Positions 7,166-8,559 of a DNA stretch of 8,559 bases are shown here, one piece after another (within the stretch, counting starts at the first letter, position 1; every line of letters starts with the position of its first letter). This stretch comes from Candidatus Omnitrophota bacterium (GTDB lineage Bacteria > Omnitrophota > Gorgyraeia > Gorgyraeales > Gorgyraeaceae). The notes under the pieces are model-generated. The model was not told the DNA's origin, ran no database searches, and saw only the letters and a program-made list of their open reading frames with translations. A program made the position numbers and the translations under genes. The stretch lies in assembly GCA_018901615.1 (NCBI GenBank), contig JAHIEN010000008.1, positions 1-8,559 of the forward strand, given 5' to 3'.

Positions 7166-8347
7166 CTAATTTGAAAAAAGCGCTATGGATATAGCCTGGT
7201 TGTGAAAATAAGATTGGCCGCTGTATCCATACAGGTCTACGGGCGCGTATTCCCCGCATGTATAACAGCCGAAAAAAGGGACATCTTTGCCCAGGGCCTT
7301 TCTTATTATCTCCACTTCTTTATGCTGGTCTTTTCTTAAAAGCTGCAGCCTTGCTATGTCACTAAAGACAATTGCGAAAGATATATTTTTTCCCATGCTG
7401 TTTTTTAATGCTTCCCTGCAGGCCTCTCTTGTGGCTTCCAGGGCCAGATTATTATCCCCTATCATAAGGTTAATATTCTTGTGCTCGGGAATCTCCGCGC
7501 TCAACACCAGCGCGCCATTATCTTCTATCCTGATAGGCGATCTCGTCATATATGTATCTTTGTCCTTGATGCGGATCCCCAGAGGATAGTTGCACCCTAA
7601 TTTTCCTATACCTTCTTTGAGCAGTTCTCCGGGGTCTTTGCCTAGATACTCATTATACAGCTCAATCGCTGGTCTCCTGTCAATTTCTTTTAATATGTTG
7701 GAGCTGGATCTGGTAATCCTGTGAGGACTTCCTACTGGTTGCCACCCATGAGATACGCCAATACCCACATTGATATTGCCTCCTATAAACAGGCCCACTA
7801 CAGAATCCGACAGGATATCATTATTGAGGTATTGCCAGGTCTTGCGAAACTGAAAGTTGTCGACGGCAGAGCCGCCTATTATAGGAAACCTCGTTCCCAG
7901 TATTTCCTGAGCGCCCCTCAGAACATCGGCCATATTCCCAGACAGGCAGTCTGTAAACATTATGTATAGCTGACGATCAGAGTTTTTAGCGCAGATAGAT
8001 TCTTTTGCCGCCTTGTTTCCGGCAAGCCGCGCATTCCGACTTACATTTAAACTTGCGCTGGACGAAAAACTGATATCGGTGGAAGCTATTGCGCATACAG
8101 CGACAGCTCCCAGAAAACAGCCACCAGAGGTAATACTGCCGACAGAACTGCAGCCTACCAACAAGCAGCCTTTAATTACAGAGCGGATTCCTTTTATGGC
8201 CTCTTCTTGTTCAAATATAGGAGATATGAAGACAAAAATAACATCAGGATGTTCTCTAAGGTGGGAATACGCCTCTCTCGCCGCCTCTCTGCCAGCTAAG
8301 GTAGAATCCAATTTTGTGCTTACCCCTATCCCAACCTGAGTACCCAT
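7166..8347 (-). CDS. FIST-domain (FIST_N + FIST_C) cytoplasmic sensor protein
   Basis: The 393-residue protein spans nearly all of the FIST family architecture, with no signal peptide or membrane segment. FIST_N covers roughly 5-215: GIGVS at the N-terminus, GCSSVGSI (65-72), GGSAVDN (158-164) and GVSHGWQPVG (197-206). FIST_C covers roughly 220-390: AIELYNEYLG, FGCYTCGEYAP (359-369) and the closing FHNQAISIALF. FIST domains are predicted ligand sensors, with small molecules such as amino acids proposed. Some members (NosP) bind heme and nitric oxide and regulate a neighbouring kinase. It has ten cysteines, including a CxxC (361-364) where relatives, as I recall them, usually carry no pair. 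The start at 8347 is firm upstream: an in-frame TGA lies 9 nt before it with no other start codon between. It has no Shine-Dalgarno site. It is the first gene of the operon and its stop lies 17 nt before the kinase ATG, so it probably feeds that kinase. Confidence 0.92.
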   Translation of the reverse strand: MGTQVGIGVSTKLDSTLAGREAAREAYSHLREHPDVIFVFISPIFEQEEAIKGIRSVIKGCLLVGCSSVGSITSGGCFLGAVAVCAIASTDISFSSSASLNVSRNARLAGNKAAKESICAKNSDRQLYIMFTDCLSGNMADVLRGAQEILGTRFPIIGGSAVDNFQFRKTWQYLNNDILSDSVVGLFIGGNINVGIGVSHGWQPVGSPHRITRSSSNILKEIDRRPAIELYNEYLGKDPGELLKEGIGKLGCNYPLGIRIKDKDTYMTRSPIRIEDNGALVLSAEIPEHKNINLMIGDNNLALEATREACREALKNSMGKNISFAIVFSDIARLQLLRKDQHKEVEIIRKALGKDVPFFGCYTCGEYAPVDLYGYSGQSYFHNQAISIALFSN

Positions 8348-8360
8348 ATCGTTATTTCAA

Positions 8361-8389
8361 ATAATACACAATAACAACATAACTGTCAA
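8361..8389 (-). promoter_or_regulatory. Sigma-70-type promoter of the FIST-kinase-regulator operon
   Basis: On the minus strand TTGACA (8389-8384) is followed by a 17-nt spacer and TATTAT (8366-8361): a perfect -35, ideal spacing and a one-mismatch -10. Transcription should begin near 8355-8353, only about 6-8 nt before the ATG at 8347. The FIST mRNA would then be nearly leaderless, which agrees with the absence of a Shine-Dalgarno sequence. Confidence 0.75.
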
Positions 8390-8484
8390 TCTTTTTACTT
8401 GCGGCTGTGCAGGTGACCCTTAACAGGTTGTGCGCCAATATGCTTATCTGAATAACAGTAATAATATTTTTAACCAAAACATGC

Positions 8485-8499
8485 AAGAACAGTGTTCTT
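8485..8499. promoter_or_regulatory. Perfect operator-like palindrome AAGAACA-G-TGTTCTT
   Basis: Two 7-nt arms are exact complements about a single central base. The one-base centre makes it a better candidate for a dimeric protein site than for an RNA hairpin. It lies about 95 nt upstream of the -35 of the FIST operon. It resembles a GAAC-N4-GTTC LexA-type box but has three central bases rather than four, so I do not assign it. Confidence 0.35.
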
Positions 8500-8517
8500 T
8501 AAGGCCTATCTAACTAC

Positions 8518-8559
8518 TTATTTTACTAAATGTCCTATTTCTTTTATGGGTAACCAGTG
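8518..8559 (-). CDS. Possible 3' end of an upstream minus-strand gene (13 codons visible)
   Basis: Reading the minus strand from the right edge gives HWLPIKEIGHLVK followed by TAA (8520-8518). The composition looks protein-like, but a 13-codon open stretch is easily found by chance, and the other two frames here stop at different places. No function can be given. Confidence 0.2.
   Translation of the reverse strand, partial: HWLPIKEIGHLVK

Larger units (their letters stand above)
8348..8559. other. Upstream non-coding region of the operon
   Basis: This AT-rich 212-nt stretch holds the operon promoter (8361-8389), a perfect 15-nt palindrome (8485-8499), and possibly the tail of another minus-strand gene at the right edge. 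I see no other gene of useful length in it. Confidence 0.6.

Noticed and set aside
7149..7259. Longer start for the histidine kinase (ATG at 7259).
   Set aside because: It would overlap the FIST coding sequence by 94 nt and add 37 residues with no domain character before the membrane segment. The ATG at 7148 has a well-placed GGAG.
8013..8339. 108-codon open frame on the + strand opposite the FIST gene.
   Set aside because: It lies wholly antisense to the well-supported FIST_N domain and has no recognisable motif.
8485..8499. LexA/SOS box.
   Set aside because: The GAAC and GTTC halves are separated by three bases rather than the four of the Gram-positive type box, and no SOS-type gene adjoins it.
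8481..8513. Ten-codon + strand frame (ATG at 8481 to TAA at 8513).
   Set aside because: It has no ribosome site, is very short, and overlaps the palindrome.

Overview
The window holds two convergent transcription units separated by a 326-nt, hairpin-rich intergenic stretch. The left half (bases 1 to 4395, + strand) is one very long reading frame whose start lies off the left edge. It begins inside a RelA/SpoT-type (p)ppGpp synthetase domain. That domain has lost visible catalytic residues. It is followed by a TGS-like domain, what looks like a duplicated helical module, two ACT domains, and then about 900 residues that I do not recognise.

The right half (minus strand, 8347 down to 4722) is a compact three-gene signalling operon. 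The order is a soluble FIST-domain sensor, a membrane-anchored GAF histidine kinase, and a response regulator with a GGDEF-type output domain whose signature reads GGDDF. The second and third genes follow their predecessors by only 17 to 18 nt, and each has a good Shine-Dalgarno site. A near-consensus sigma-70-type promoter sits directly upstream of the FIST gene and would leave an extremely short mRNA leader. The layout suggests the FIST protein binds a ligand and tunes the kinase, which then phosphorylates the regulator. Co-occurrence of FIST genes with kinases and c-di-GMP-type outputs is known for NosP/NahK-like systems, but the ligand here cannot be read from sequence.

The convergent gap (4396 to 4721) holds at least five inverted repeats and one imperfect direct repeat. 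It looks like a mosaic of REP-like palindromes, and one of them may also terminate the long gene. The right end (8348 to 8559) is non-coding apart from a possible 13-codon tail of an upstream gene, and it contains a perfect operator-like palindrome.

The organism is a bacterium with moderate to low GC. An oversized multidomain protein with a degenerate RSH front end, together with this style of signalling proteins, fits an uncultured lineage such as Omnitrophota. That is an impression, not a demonstration. No tRNA, rRNA, CRISPR array or transposase gene was seen.
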